Assembly: GCA_007922195.1 (NCBI GenBank)
Contig: ML681963.1
Location: forward strand, 59,440,981-59,504,980
Source: Podocnemis expansa
Lineage: Eukaryota > Chordata > Testudines > Podocnemididae
Direction: 5' to 3'
DNA: 64,000 nt
Of this stretch, positions 32,401 to 61,558 are shown piece after piece; within the stretch, counting starts at the first letter, position 1, and each line of letters starts with the position of its first letter. The translations under genes were made by a program, and so were the position numbers. The notes under the pieces are model-generated. The model was not told the DNA's origin. It was given only the letters and a program-made list of their open reading frames with translations, and searched no databases.

Positions 32401-35400
32401 CATATCCTGTCTTCTGACAGTTGTCAATTCCAGGTGCTTCAAAAAGAATGAATGAAACAGTCATCAAGTTGATCCATCCCATTGCCCATTTGCAGCTTCT
32501 GGCAAACAGAGGCTTTGGACACTTTAGAGAGTGGTTTTACATCCCTGCCCATCCTGGTTAATAGCCATTGATGGACCTATTGCCCATGAACTTATCTAGT
32601 TCTTTTTTGAACCTTGTTATAATTTTAGCCTTCACAACAACATCTGGCAAAGAATTCTACAGGCTGACTGTCTGTTGTGTGAAGAAATGCTTCCTTTGGT
32701 TCATTTTAAATCTGCTGCCTATTAAGTTCATTTGGTGATCCCTTGTTCTTCTGTTATGATAAGGAGTAAATAACACTTCTGTATATACTTTCTCCGCACC
32801 AGTCACGATTTCATACACTTCTACCATATCCCCCCTTAGTCATCTCTTTTCCAATCTGAAAAATCCAAGTTTCATTAATCCTTCCTGGAAGCTTTTCCAT
32901 ACCTCTAATCATTTTAGTTGCCCTTTTCCAGTTCCAGTACATCTTTTTTTGGAGATGAAGTAACTTTATCTACATGCAATATTCAATATCTAGGTGTTCC
33001 ATAATTCCCAACATTGTTAGCTTTTTTGATTCACGCTGCACATTGAGTGATGTTTTAAGAGAACAATTCACAATGACACCAACATCTTATTGAATAGTAA
33101 CAGCTAATTCAGACCTCATCATGTCATATGTATAGTTTGGATTCTGTTTTCCAATGTACATTACTTTGCATTTATCAACACTGAATTTCATCTGCCATTT
33201 TGTTGCCCAATCATCCAATTTTTTTGAGATTCCTTTGTAGCTCTTTGCAGTCTGTTTTGACTACCCTGGCGAGGCTAGCCATAGCTGCCCTCTTACCTGC
33301 TGCCCCCAATCCTTTAGGAGGTTCACTGGTATCTGATCATAGGCGATTCCTTTCAGAGCCAGTGCTAGAGAGAACATAACATATAGATTCAGAGAAGCAC
33401 AGTAAGGCCAGATAGCTAGTTTGAAGGGAAATGAGCTCCTGGACGTTTTAAAATCTCTACTAAAGTCAGGTAAAAACAAAACAAGAAACCCCTTTCCCTT
33501 CAGAGAGGTGGTTTTAGATCTCCCATGGAAGACAGCACGTCGGTAATGCAGTGCCTCTTACTCCTGTGCTGGTGCACTGAGGTTAGTAGTAACAACCGTG
33601 GGAGAGTGCACCCTAAAAAATAACCCTCTTATGACTTCCAGTACAGCATCTTGGGGGCACAGGATCAATGTTAGCTCCCAAGGGAGAGTGCCTGGGTCAT
33701 TTATATCACTTCTGGCAAAACTTTGTTTTAACTTGTCCCCATCCAAGTACTGAGCAGGTCCCACTGGGCTTAACCTGCAGGATTAGATAGGATCAAACGG
33801 CATGAGATGGTATCACAGCAGGAACTGAGCACAAGGCCTCTTTACAGAATGCAGAAATGCCCCTCTGCCTTATATATTGGACAAACAGGACAGCCTCTGT
33901 GCATAAGGCACAAATCTGATATCAGAAATCACAACACTCTAAAACCAGTGGGTCAGTATTTCAATCCTTCTGATCACTGCATTAATGATTTGCTAATTGC
34001 TGTGCTCAGGCAGATGAATACTAAATCAAGGCTTCGTTACAACAGGTGATTGGACCTCATTTCCCTCTGTATGCTGTTCCCCAGTGTTTGAATCTTTACA
34101 GCTGTTTTGATTTGCTGGTACAGTGTGACCTGTTCCCATGACATGCACTTCCCTGCATTTATTTTCTCCCATTTTTTAAGTTCCCCCATCTTCAAAGCAT
34201 CTGACTAAGTGGGATTTTTCACCCAAAAAAGCTCATGCAATAAATACATTTGTTAGTCTTTAAGTGCCACAGGACTCCTTGTTTGTTTGTTTGTTTTACT
34301 GAACTAGACTAACAGTGCTGCCCATTTGAATCTTAACATCTCAATTACATTAGCTTTATGAAGCAAATATGTCCCTCACTAAATCCAGAGTGTAAGGAAC
34401 TACCGGGAGCAGGAGAGAGCCATCTAGAATCCATTATTGAGAGGTCAGGGCTGAACAGACAGGACAGCAGAGACTCCCTCCATTACCAAAGGTGGGCAGA
34501 TGGTTAAAAGTTTATAACAAACATACAAAAATACTTTTTCTTCTCCAGTAAGTATCTTGCCTGTCCACTGCTGATGGGCATTGCCAACTCCTGTTTTCTG
34601 GCAAGTGCAGGGTGGGCCTGGCCAAGGATAGGTGCCAATCACTTGACTGAAAGATTCCCCCCCCACCCCCAATGAAAGCAGGAAAGCCATGTACCCAGAC
34701 CACAGCCAGTGGCTGCAGCTGTGACCGGGGGAGAGGTGCTGGTGCCTCTGTTCTGCTTACAGCTGAGGGGCCTATAGTCCTGAGCAAAGGATTCGGTACC
34801 TCTGCCCTGCTCAAGTCACTGGCTACTAGTGTTGCTACCAGGGGCTAAGGTGGGCAGGCCTTGGCCTACCCAAGCCTACACTCCTGGCACTGCCACTGAA
34901 CTTGCAACAGAGTAAATAAAATGGTTATTTTTCCTTACTAGCCTTCACCTCCCCCAAAGGCAAATAGATTGTAGTCTTTGCTCCATTCTCCAACAGTGAC
35001 CCAGTCACTGTTTTTTCAGTGGAATGTTTGCTGATCTCTTGCTCTGTCTCAGTAGGTCACTGGTCACTGATTCTCTCTAGTTTAGAGAAGAGAGTTAGTG
35101 TTTAGAGGAGGTAGTGAATTGACAGTGCCAGAGCAAAACAGAATGAAACACCAGTTCTTACCAATTCTCACTCTCCAGGAACAGGAACTTCGGAAATAAC
35201 TATAAAGAACAGGCTGAGGGGGACAAAGAGAGGAAAAAGGATTACATGGTGGTAATGCTATCAGTTTCTCAGCTAGAGGGAGGCATAATGGGAACTCTCA
35301 GGGCTTTATCTGCCTACTCTACATTTAGGAAGGACAGCCCTTATTTCGGGGATAGAGACAACGCTACCATTTTTTCATGCTGTCCCTCTGAAAATTTGAT

Positions 35401-38400
35401 CAAGTTTGATGAATGTCAGCAAGGACATACGTGAAGTTAGGTGTTTGGGCCTCTCAAAGCATCCCTCTTTGTCACTTTCAGATGTTGGCTTCTTTATCAT
35501 GCCATTTATTGTTAAAGTAAAATTCCCTGTTGCATACAATGAGATGCTTCCTTTGAAACCCCAGTGGCATGAGCCAGCCACTACTGATTCAAGCAAGTCC
35601 TGAGTGCAGGGAAGCAAATCTCCAGTTTAATTAGGTAACCAAGAAAGCCTCTCAGCTGCTTTAAACCCTTTGGATCTCACCTTTTCAGATGAATCCATGC
35701 TGTGTGTGTGCGCAGTGCAATTCACTCCAGAGTGAAAACCACCTGACCAGACCCAGCCTTCCCTTTTCCCTCAGCTGGGTTGGGGGAAGGCTCTGTCCCT
35801 GCAGCCAATGAGGAAAGTGCTGGAATCCAAATTCTTGGCTTCTTGTTTTTCGAAGATTCAGGAGCAGGAACTGGCAGGATTCAATTTTATTCTGAATGAA
35901 TAACCTGTACCAGCTGCCCCTCTAATTCTCTTTAGGTTGCTGAATTGAGCCTATTTCTGTGGTCTCTGACTCTTGTCATGATGGATAATTTAGAGAGACT
36001 TTCTGGTTGTCAGAAGCTAGCAGTGCAGAAATACATCTCTCTGGGATGATAATAGGCGAGCAGTTTCTGAAAACAAAGTGTCTGTAATGATTGCACAAAG
36101 ATGGCAGCTCCTATGAGCAGGGACTGTGTTTCTTTGTAAAATATCAAATAGACTGTGTAACTTAGCAAGGACTCCTCTGTATGCAAGACTTGTTTGTATT
36201 TCTTAGTAACTAATAACAAACCTCTAGCTCTTTCCCTTGAGAGGATCCCAAAGCACTTCAGAGATGTTAATAAATTAACCCTCACGTGCCACTCCTTTCC
36301 CCACCAAAAATGTAATGCCTTGATATCCTCATTTCACAGACAGGAACTCTCCATCAGAGAGAGAAAGTGACTGTCCATCAACTAATTGTGTGACAAAAAC
36401 AGAACCAGAACTAAAACCCAAGGATCCTGAGTCTCAGTCCTGTAGCTATGCGCTTAATATATAATATTTAGCTGTGAAAATGGTTAACTTAAACTGCTTA
36501 CAGAATGTAAATGTTTAACTGAATTATCCTAGCTAATGTTCACCTAAGGAACAGTTAGTAGGAGAGCAGGGAACAAAGGAATGCTGCCTTGTTGCCTGCT
36601 CTTATGATATTCCTATGCTGTTCATGCTCTTTGGCAATTTTCAAAACCTCAGCTCTTGGTGTCATAAGAGTATGCAAAAATCTCAGCATTTTAGAAAATA
36701 GGACCTTTCTAGCCCTCATGGTTGCAGATCAAAACTGGAAACCACAAATTCTAAGGAATAAAAAACCACAAGATAAAGAAAAAGCATCCAAAATGTATTA
36801 ATTTTTCTCATCTTTCTTTGCAGCCTTGTTCAGAATTTTGGAACACTTGGAGTTGGCAACACCTTCCTTGCACCCCTCTGTTCCCTGGTCCCAGTCAGGA
36901 AAGACATTTTCCCACTTGCTCCTCTGTATATTTCTTCAGTCTGTCAGATTATTTACTGACAGTTCACTGAATTGTGTCATGTGGATGAAGGATGACCTTG
37001 CCCTGTAGTTTCCAGGCCCCTGGGGATGAGGAGAAAGCATCACATTTACTTTATAACTTTGGACCCTTTGGCACTTGAGTCAGTGCCAGCTCATGTTAAC
37101 ACTGCCTTCTAGTGATGGGAAAAGGCCAAGAAATTGGTCTGCACAGGAGAGGATGTGATAGGAAGATCCAGGGCACTTAAGTCCCTCCAGTCACATCTGG
37201 TGTGCAAAAGTGCGATCAGATTCCAAAAATTCATGAAGAGTCCTAAATGCCTCCACTGAAATGAACCATTGACTCTTGTTTCTATTAATCTCTCATTCTT
37301 TATCAAGAAAATGGGGAGTAGGATTGATAAAGAGCAAAGCAGCCAACTAAGTCAGGATTCCTGTGTCCTATGTGTAGTTCACCTTGTGATCCTGGACATA
37401 ACCTCTGTTTGTGAAATGAAGATGACAACTCTTACTTCACTGGGGAGCTGGGAGGCTTAATGCATTGATAGTGTAAAGTGCTTAAAGAGCATCAGATGAA
37501 AGGAGCAATCTCTAAAGTACTACAGAGTGTCCCTGATGGTATTTCTACCTTGGAACTCATTTCACTGACTAATAACTTGCATCCTACCCCAAACTCTTCT
37601 CACCTGAAAACCACATTGATACCTTGGTAGCAGCTGCAGGCTACATCTTACATGGCTTAAAATGAATCATATTGCAGTAGCAGGCATCTTTAATGGGGGT
37701 ATGCAGCTGACAGAGCACTCAGGTTCCCTTGAGGCTCAGCAGGAACTTCATGGCAAAAAATGGACCACTATGGGTAATGTGTCCCTGGAACCCTGGTTCC
37801 CATCAGATGCAACTTCTTCCCATGCTCTCACTGACACCTTTATATCTCAGTACGTACCAGCACAACCAGGCCTCTCGAGCAAGGAATTTGGATCAGCGTT
37901 TAAGCAGCATATCCAGCAAATGAAATATAAAACTTTCACAAATGACAATATCCTTGGTATATTTACCTCTCCCATAACTTGTAGTAGTAGAAACTTTTCC
38001 ACATGTATTAGGTGGTTGGGAGCAGAGTGACTTACTCTTTTCTTTTGGGTTATGATGATCAGTTGTAAACTTAACAAAATACACATGGAATATTTCAGAT
38101 AGATTTCTAATTGCTGTCACTAAGGTTCCTCTTGGGCATACCTCACAGAAACACTCTTTCCCTCTCTAGTCCCACCATATCCATTGTTTCCTGGGCTGCT
38201 ATCCTGAGGCAGTCTGTGCACACACAGCTGTTTTAGCGTTGCAGGATCAACAAATGGTCAGCGTGACACACATGCCAATTGTTGGGATGCTTCTTGTTAG
38301 ATGTTGAAACCTAATCTGATCACTTACAACATTTTCTGTGTTTTGCAGCTGTCCATATAGTAAGCAGTTCATTTCTTTCCTGGAATCTTTTTATGTGGCA

Positions 38401-38931
38401 GCACCACATACCAATTTAGGCCTTGCTCCTGCAAGCTGTTCTATCTAAGCAGACCCTTATACAAAGCCCAACTGAAGTCAGTGAGCTCTGTACAGGCATA
38501 AGGCTCTGCCTGTGTGAGGCATATTTCAGAACTCAGGGTTGAAACTGAATCCAGGGATTACTTACATCAAGGGCCACAGTTTCATTAGATTTTCTATAAA
38601 ACTTGTGGAATTGAGAGTAGCTACATCCCTATTTGAAGATGCACACAGTCTGCAATTTAGATGTCTCTGAAAATCCTCCAGCTGAAGCTGCATTATCTGT
38701 ACCAGAAATCAGAGCTTCTCTTTGCACAGCCAGAGAGAAAGAAAACCCCCCAATCCTGCTTTCTGACTCTAGGCCCCTGTAGCAGTAAATACCTTCACGA
38801 AGGCAGAACTCATCTTCCACCTTCAGCACGGTTTCTTCTGTCTCTTGATCAGTTCAAGTCATATAGATGCCATTGGCTGACACATCCTCCTTCACTTGCT
38901 CTGTATAGGTCCTTACTGCTGCCAGTCTCAT
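26299..38931 (-). CDS. GSTZ1: Glutathione S-transferase zeta 1 / maleylacetoacetate isomerase, complete
   Basis: This cytosolic and mitochondrial enzyme isomerises maleylacetoacetate to fumarylacetoacetate in tyrosine/phenylalanine breakdown, using glutathione. Minus-strand coding exons: 38931-38917, 35213-35162, 33364-33297, 32298-32218, 31284-31159, 30576-30498, 29575-29523, 27168-27119, 26425-26299. They total 651 nt, or 216 aa, the same length as human GSTZ1, with all phases consistent. The zeta-class active-site motif [12 protein letters not shown] puts Ser14, Ser15 and Cys16 at the known positions. Further family landmarks are [46 protein letters not shown] and the C-terminus [12 protein letters not shown]. 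Exon 1 codes only five residues (MRLAA). The gene is head to head with POMT2, as in mammals. A short uORF overlaps the start. Very confident of exons 2-9, fairly confident of exon 1. Confidence 0.95.
27119..27168 (-). CDS. GSTZ1: GSTZ1 exon 8
   Basis: The acceptor is CATTGCAG and the donor GAGAG|GTAAGT. It encodes [16 protein letters not shown]. Confidence 0.95.
27169..29522 (-). other. GSTZ1 intron 7
   Basis: It holds a MIR-like remnant (about 28190-28270) and a CR1 3' end (about 28300-28600). The rest is unassigned. Confidence 0.5.
28300..28600 (-). mobile_element. CR1 LINE 3' end fragment
   Basis: GTTCAGCCACCTGTACTAAGG, CCAGCCTGTTCTTAAACTG and TTAGAAAGTTTTCCCCAATA are the antisense form of the CR1 3' region, so the element lies on the minus strand. 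Confidence 0.6.
29523..29575 (-). CDS. GSTZ1: GSTZ1 exon 7
   Basis: The acceptor is TTTCTGCAG and the donor GAG|GTAAGG. It encodes [18 protein letters not shown]. Confidence 0.94.
30498..30576 (-). CDS. GSTZ1: GSTZ1 exon 6
   Basis: The acceptor is CTCCTCAG and the donor CCAAG|GTACAT. It encodes [20 protein letters not shown] and ITRGFQ. Confidence 0.94.
31159..31284 (-). CDS. GSTZ1: GSTZ1 exon 5
   Basis: The acceptor is ACTACAG and the donor CAG|GTACTG (slightly off consensus). It encodes [20 protein letters not shown] and [15 protein letters not shown]. Confidence 0.95.
31430..31850. repeat. GC-rich degenerate tandem repeat in GSTZ1 intron 4
   Basis: Units of roughly 45-60 bp contain CTGGCAGTGGCAGGAGCCAG and GGGCTGGGGC. 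They are repeated about four times with drift. Its composition resembles the GC-rich interiors of the hAT-like elements. The overlapping open frames on both strands come from this composition. Confidence 0.45.
32218..32298 (-). CDS. GSTZ1: GSTZ1 exon 4
   Basis: The acceptor is CTCTCTAG and the donor TCA|GTGAGT. It encodes [20 protein letters not shown] and GITLSQS, the end of the thioredoxin-like domain. Confidence 0.95.
32350..33265 (-). mobile_element. CR1-like LINE fragment filling GSTZ1 intron 3
   Basis: The plus strand reads the antisense form: CATACTGAGTCAGACCAATG, CTACCATATCCCCCCTTAGT, TTTTAGTTGCCCTTTTCCAG, TTTGCATTTATCAACACTGAA. These are familiar landmarks of reptile and bird CR1 3' halves. 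It ends 30 bp before exon 3. Confidence 0.65.
33297..33364 (-). CDS. GSTZ1: GSTZ1 exon 3
   Basis: The acceptor is CTCTCTAG and the donor CAG|GTAAGA. It encodes [20 protein letters not shown] and GQQ. Confidence 0.95.
33800..34325 (+). mobile_element. Penelope/Neptune-type retroelement 3' part with GIY-YIG domain remnant
   Basis: Frame 33807-34049 reads [20 protein letters not shown], then [15 protein letters not shown]. This matches the GIY-YIG endonuclease of Penelope-like elements. It is followed by about 200 bp of non-coding sequence and the tail (AGCTCATGCAATAAATAC, TTAGTCTTTAAGTGCCACAG, ACTAGACTAACAGTGCTG). It is the most complete copy in the window. The upstream reverse transcriptase part is absent. 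Confidence 0.7.
35162..35213 (-). CDS. GSTZ1: GSTZ1 exon 2 (active-site motif)
   Basis: The acceptor is CCCCTCAG and the donor ATTG|GTAAGA. It encodes [17 protein letters not shown], which contains the zeta-class catalytic Ser-Ser-Cys. Confidence 0.95.
35214..38916 (-). other. GSTZ1 intron 1
   Basis: A 3.7-kb intron with MIR-like remnants near 36300-36460 (antisense) and 37405-37500 (sense). The other sequence is unassigned, and no additional exon was recognised. Confidence 0.5.
38917..38931 (-). CDS. GSTZ1: GSTZ1 exon 1 (coding part, five codons)
   Basis: ATGAGACTGGCAGCA is followed by the donor GTAAGG. It ends in phase 0, as exon 2 requires, and brings the protein to 216 aa. It lies just downstream of a ZNF143-like promoter motif. 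Human exon 1 also codes five residues. Confidence 0.7.
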
Positions 38932-38951
38932 TCGAGCTCGGCCCCAAGCAT
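38928..38951 (-). CDS. Upstream ORF of GSTZ1 (7 codons)
   Basis: ATG CTT GGG GCC GAG CTC GAA TGA starts 20 bp upstream of the GSTZ1 ATG. Its stop codon overlaps that start as ATGA. It falls inside the likely 5' leader, so it could reduce or couple translation of GSTZ1. Whether the leader includes it depends on the true transcription start. Confidence 0.4.
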   Translation of the reverse strand: MLGAELE

Positions 38952-38967
38952 TCTGAGAGATTTGCTG

Positions 38968-38987
38968 GGATCCTGGGAGTCGTAGTT
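38968..38987 (-). promoter_or_regulatory. ZNF143/Staf-type promoter motif of GSTZ1
   Basis: On the minus strand the sequence reads AACTACGACTCCCAGGATCC, close to the known ACTACAATTCCCAGCATGC element. It sits about 37 bp upstream of the GSTZ1 ATG, a typical place for a TATA-less promoter. Confidence 0.5.
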
Positions 38988-39014
38988 CTAGCGGCCTTTA
39001 CAAGGCATAAAGCA

Positions 39015-39140
39015 TTTCGATTGTTCAATGTTCAATCAATCATAGGGCTGGAAGGGACCTCATGAGATCATCGAGTCCAACCCCCTGGGAATTGAACCCA
39101 GGACCTTCCGCATGTTAAGCAGAGGTGCTAGCCACTACAC
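39015..39140 (-). mobile_element. tRNA-derived SINE with CR1-like tail
   Basis: Read on the minus strand: TGGCTAGCACCTCTGC (A-box region), GGTCCTGGGTTCAATTCCC (B box), then GGGGGTTGGACTCGATGATC and GGGACCTCATGAG-type CR1 tail sequence ending in ATTGATTGAACATTGAA. Tortoise Pol III SINEs are known to share the CR1 3' tail. Confidence 0.6.
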
Positions 39141-40045
39141 TGATAGTTTATATCCAAAATTTAGATTTTTGCAAGATGGGAAAATATTTTAAATATCTAC
39201 ATATTAACAAAAATGTTTCAATTTATTTTCTAAAATTTTAATTAAGAATTTGGTTTTAAACATGCCTCCCTCTCTAAAGTAATTGGAATGCAGAAAAGTG
39301 CATCATCCAGGTCCAGAACCAGAAAGTGAAGCTCACTAGCAGTGTAATTGTATCTGAGCTATTTTATTGGCATGACAAACACTACAAGTGCTCTGGGAGT
39401 CCAGTGCATTTGTGCATGTGGGCAGTGGGCTTATGAGTTGCAGGTGTGTGTGTGGCTGTGGAAGGGCAGTCACTGGGTATGTCACTCTGTCGGTGAATGG
39501 GGATGAGCAATTCATGGATGCATAATAAGTGCATACACCAAAGGTGCACGTGGTGAGTGGGAAAGGCAGTCTCAGGGTGTGTGTGGGGGGGAATCTGTTA
39601 GTAAATTGGGTTGGGCAGCAGGTGTGGGCATGAGGTGCACAAGATGTAGCTTTAGGTGGTGCAGTCACTATGTGTGGGGGGTGTCTGTGTGGAAGAGTCT
39701 GTCTGGCAAGGAGCAAGCAGTGCAGTTGGGATGTGTGTGTGGGGGGGTGTCTTTCAATGAATAGGAGACAATTGGTGTGAGTGTAGTTTTTACATGGAGG
39801 TGGGATGTGGGGGCAGTGGGTGGGCCGAACAGGGCAATGTTGGTGAGCGTTTGGTGCTCTGTCATTGAATAGGGGGCAGTGGATGACTGGGGCAGTCACT
39901 GGGTGTGTGGGGGTTTGTCAGTGAATTGGACAGTAGGGAGAGGGGCAGTCTCAAGATGTCCAGTGAATGGGGTGGAGGGCAGAGCAGTCTCAGGGTGTCT
40001 TTCAGTGAATGGGGCAGTGGGGCACTCTTGGGGTGTCTGTCAGTC

Positions 40046-40640
40046 ATGGCTGGCCTAAGGTTTTTGCCACCCTAGGCCAACAGTGATTTTGGTGCCATTC
40101 CCCCCCCCCCCCCCCAACCCTCCGGCCACCAGCTGAGTGGCACCACTGCTGGAATCTGGCCACGGGTGGGGATCCAGCCCCAGTCAGGGACTGGCACCAC
40201 AGGCAGGGGGTCCAGCCACAAGCATGGAGTGGAGCAAGGTGGGATAGGCTTTCTGGCCCCAGCCTAGGTTACCAGATGTCAGGCAAAAGGAGGACACGTC
40301 CTTCTTTTTACCTTCACATCCGCCATCTGGCAGGCATTTTAAAAATACATGATTTTGTCTGGCTTTTTACTTACAGGGGTTAAAGCATGCTGGAATGCCC
40401 CAGAACACCCTATTTTTAGGAGGAACCATTCCAGGGTCCCCTAAAAACAGAAGAATATTACATTAATACTACATTTTCCCCATGTGTCCTCCAATGTCCT
40501 CTTTTTCGTACTTCCCTCTTCTCCTTTCCATGCTTTGGTATCTGGTAACACTACCCCAGCCCAGCCCTTGGTGTTCCCCCTAATTGTTGGTGCCGTAGGC
40601 AACCGCCTCGGTTGCCTCCGTGGAAGGAGCAGCTCTGCTG
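40046..40640. mobile_element. Transposon inserted in the minisatellite, itself containing another element
   Basis: The left part reads GGCTGGCCTAAGGTTTTTGC and CACCCTAGGCCAA; the right part reads GGTGCCGTAGGCAACCGCCT. These look like opposite ends of one element. Inside it lies a complete GTTACCAGAT...ATCTGGTAAC element (40268-40549). Outer ends are approximate. Confidence 0.45.
40268..40549. mobile_element. DNA transposon with GTTACCAGAT termini
   Basis: It begins GTTACCAGATGTCAGGC and ends TTTGGTATCTGGTAAC, giving about 10 bp of inverted terminal repeat. The interior (GGAGGACACGTCC, TTTTGTCTGGCTTTTTACTT) matches the copies in kelch intron 1 in inverted orientation. Confidence 0.7.
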
Positions 40641-40839
40641 TCGGTGAATGGGGTGGTGGATGCAGGGCAGTCTCGGGGTGCCCGTCAGTGAATGGGACAA
40701 GGCAGTTGTGGGGTGTCTGTCATCACAGTGAATGGGATGGCGGGAAGTAGGACAGCCACAGGGTGCTGCGGGCCCGAGTTCCTGCCATTCTCCTCACGCT
40801 GCTCAGGTTCATTCTGTGGCAATTATTTCCCGATTTCCA

Positions 40840-40955
40840 AAGGGATAGCCGTGTTAGTCAAGCCCTGCAAAAAAACCAAGGAGCTGTGTGGCACTTAAAA
40901 GACTAACAGATCTATTTTTCGCATGAGCTTTCGTGGGAGAAAATCCCACTTCGCC
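40840..40955 (-). mobile_element. Penelope/Neptune-type tail, antisense, 220 bp from POMT2
   Basis: GGATAGCCGTGTTAGTCAAG, GTGTGGCACTTAAAAGACTA and GCATGAGCTTTCGTGGGAGA match the tail repeat. The copy looks less decayed than most others in the window. Confidence 0.65.
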
Positions 40956-41040
40956 CGATGCTTGGGATGACCTTGCAGAAGCGAATTTATTTCCCGACCG
41001 AGCTCGCGCTGGGACCCGGTCATTCGGCCCGGCCGGAGGA

Positions 41041-41101
41041 ACTACATCTCCCGTGATGCCCTGCGAGGGAGGCGGACTCGCCTTCCCGTGATGCTCTGCG
41101 G
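41041..41101 (+). promoter_or_regulatory. Paired ZNF143/Staf-type motifs at the POMT2 promoter
   Basis: ACTACATCTCCCGTGATGCC at 41041 fits the ACTACAATTCCCAGCATGC element with its following CTGCG. A second, half-like copy (CTTCCCGTGATGCTCTGCGG) lies at 41082. They sit 80-140 bp upstream of the POMT2 ATG inside a CpG island (about 41000-41620). Confidence 0.55.
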
Positions 41102-41179
41102 CGCGGCCTCCCTTTCCCTCGGTGCCGCGTGCTCTCGCTGGTGCGCGAGCGCCGGCGCCTCCCTCGTGTCGGGGCGCGG

Positions 41180-61558
<20,379 letters not shown>

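Larger units (their letters stand above)
39380..40770. repeat. Degenerate GT-rich minisatellite between GSTZ1 and POMT2, interrupted
   Basis: Units of about 40-60 bp contain GGGGCAGTCTCAGGGTGTCT and GTCAGTGAATGGGG. They run from about 39380 to 40045 and resume at 40645-40770. The gap (40046-40640) is a transposon insertion. The 187-codon minus-strand frame over this repeat is His/Thr-rich and not a gene. Confidence 0.6.

Noticed and set aside
39336..39899. 187-codon His/Thr/Pro-rich minus-strand frame
   Set aside because: It is a reading through the GT-rich minisatellite.
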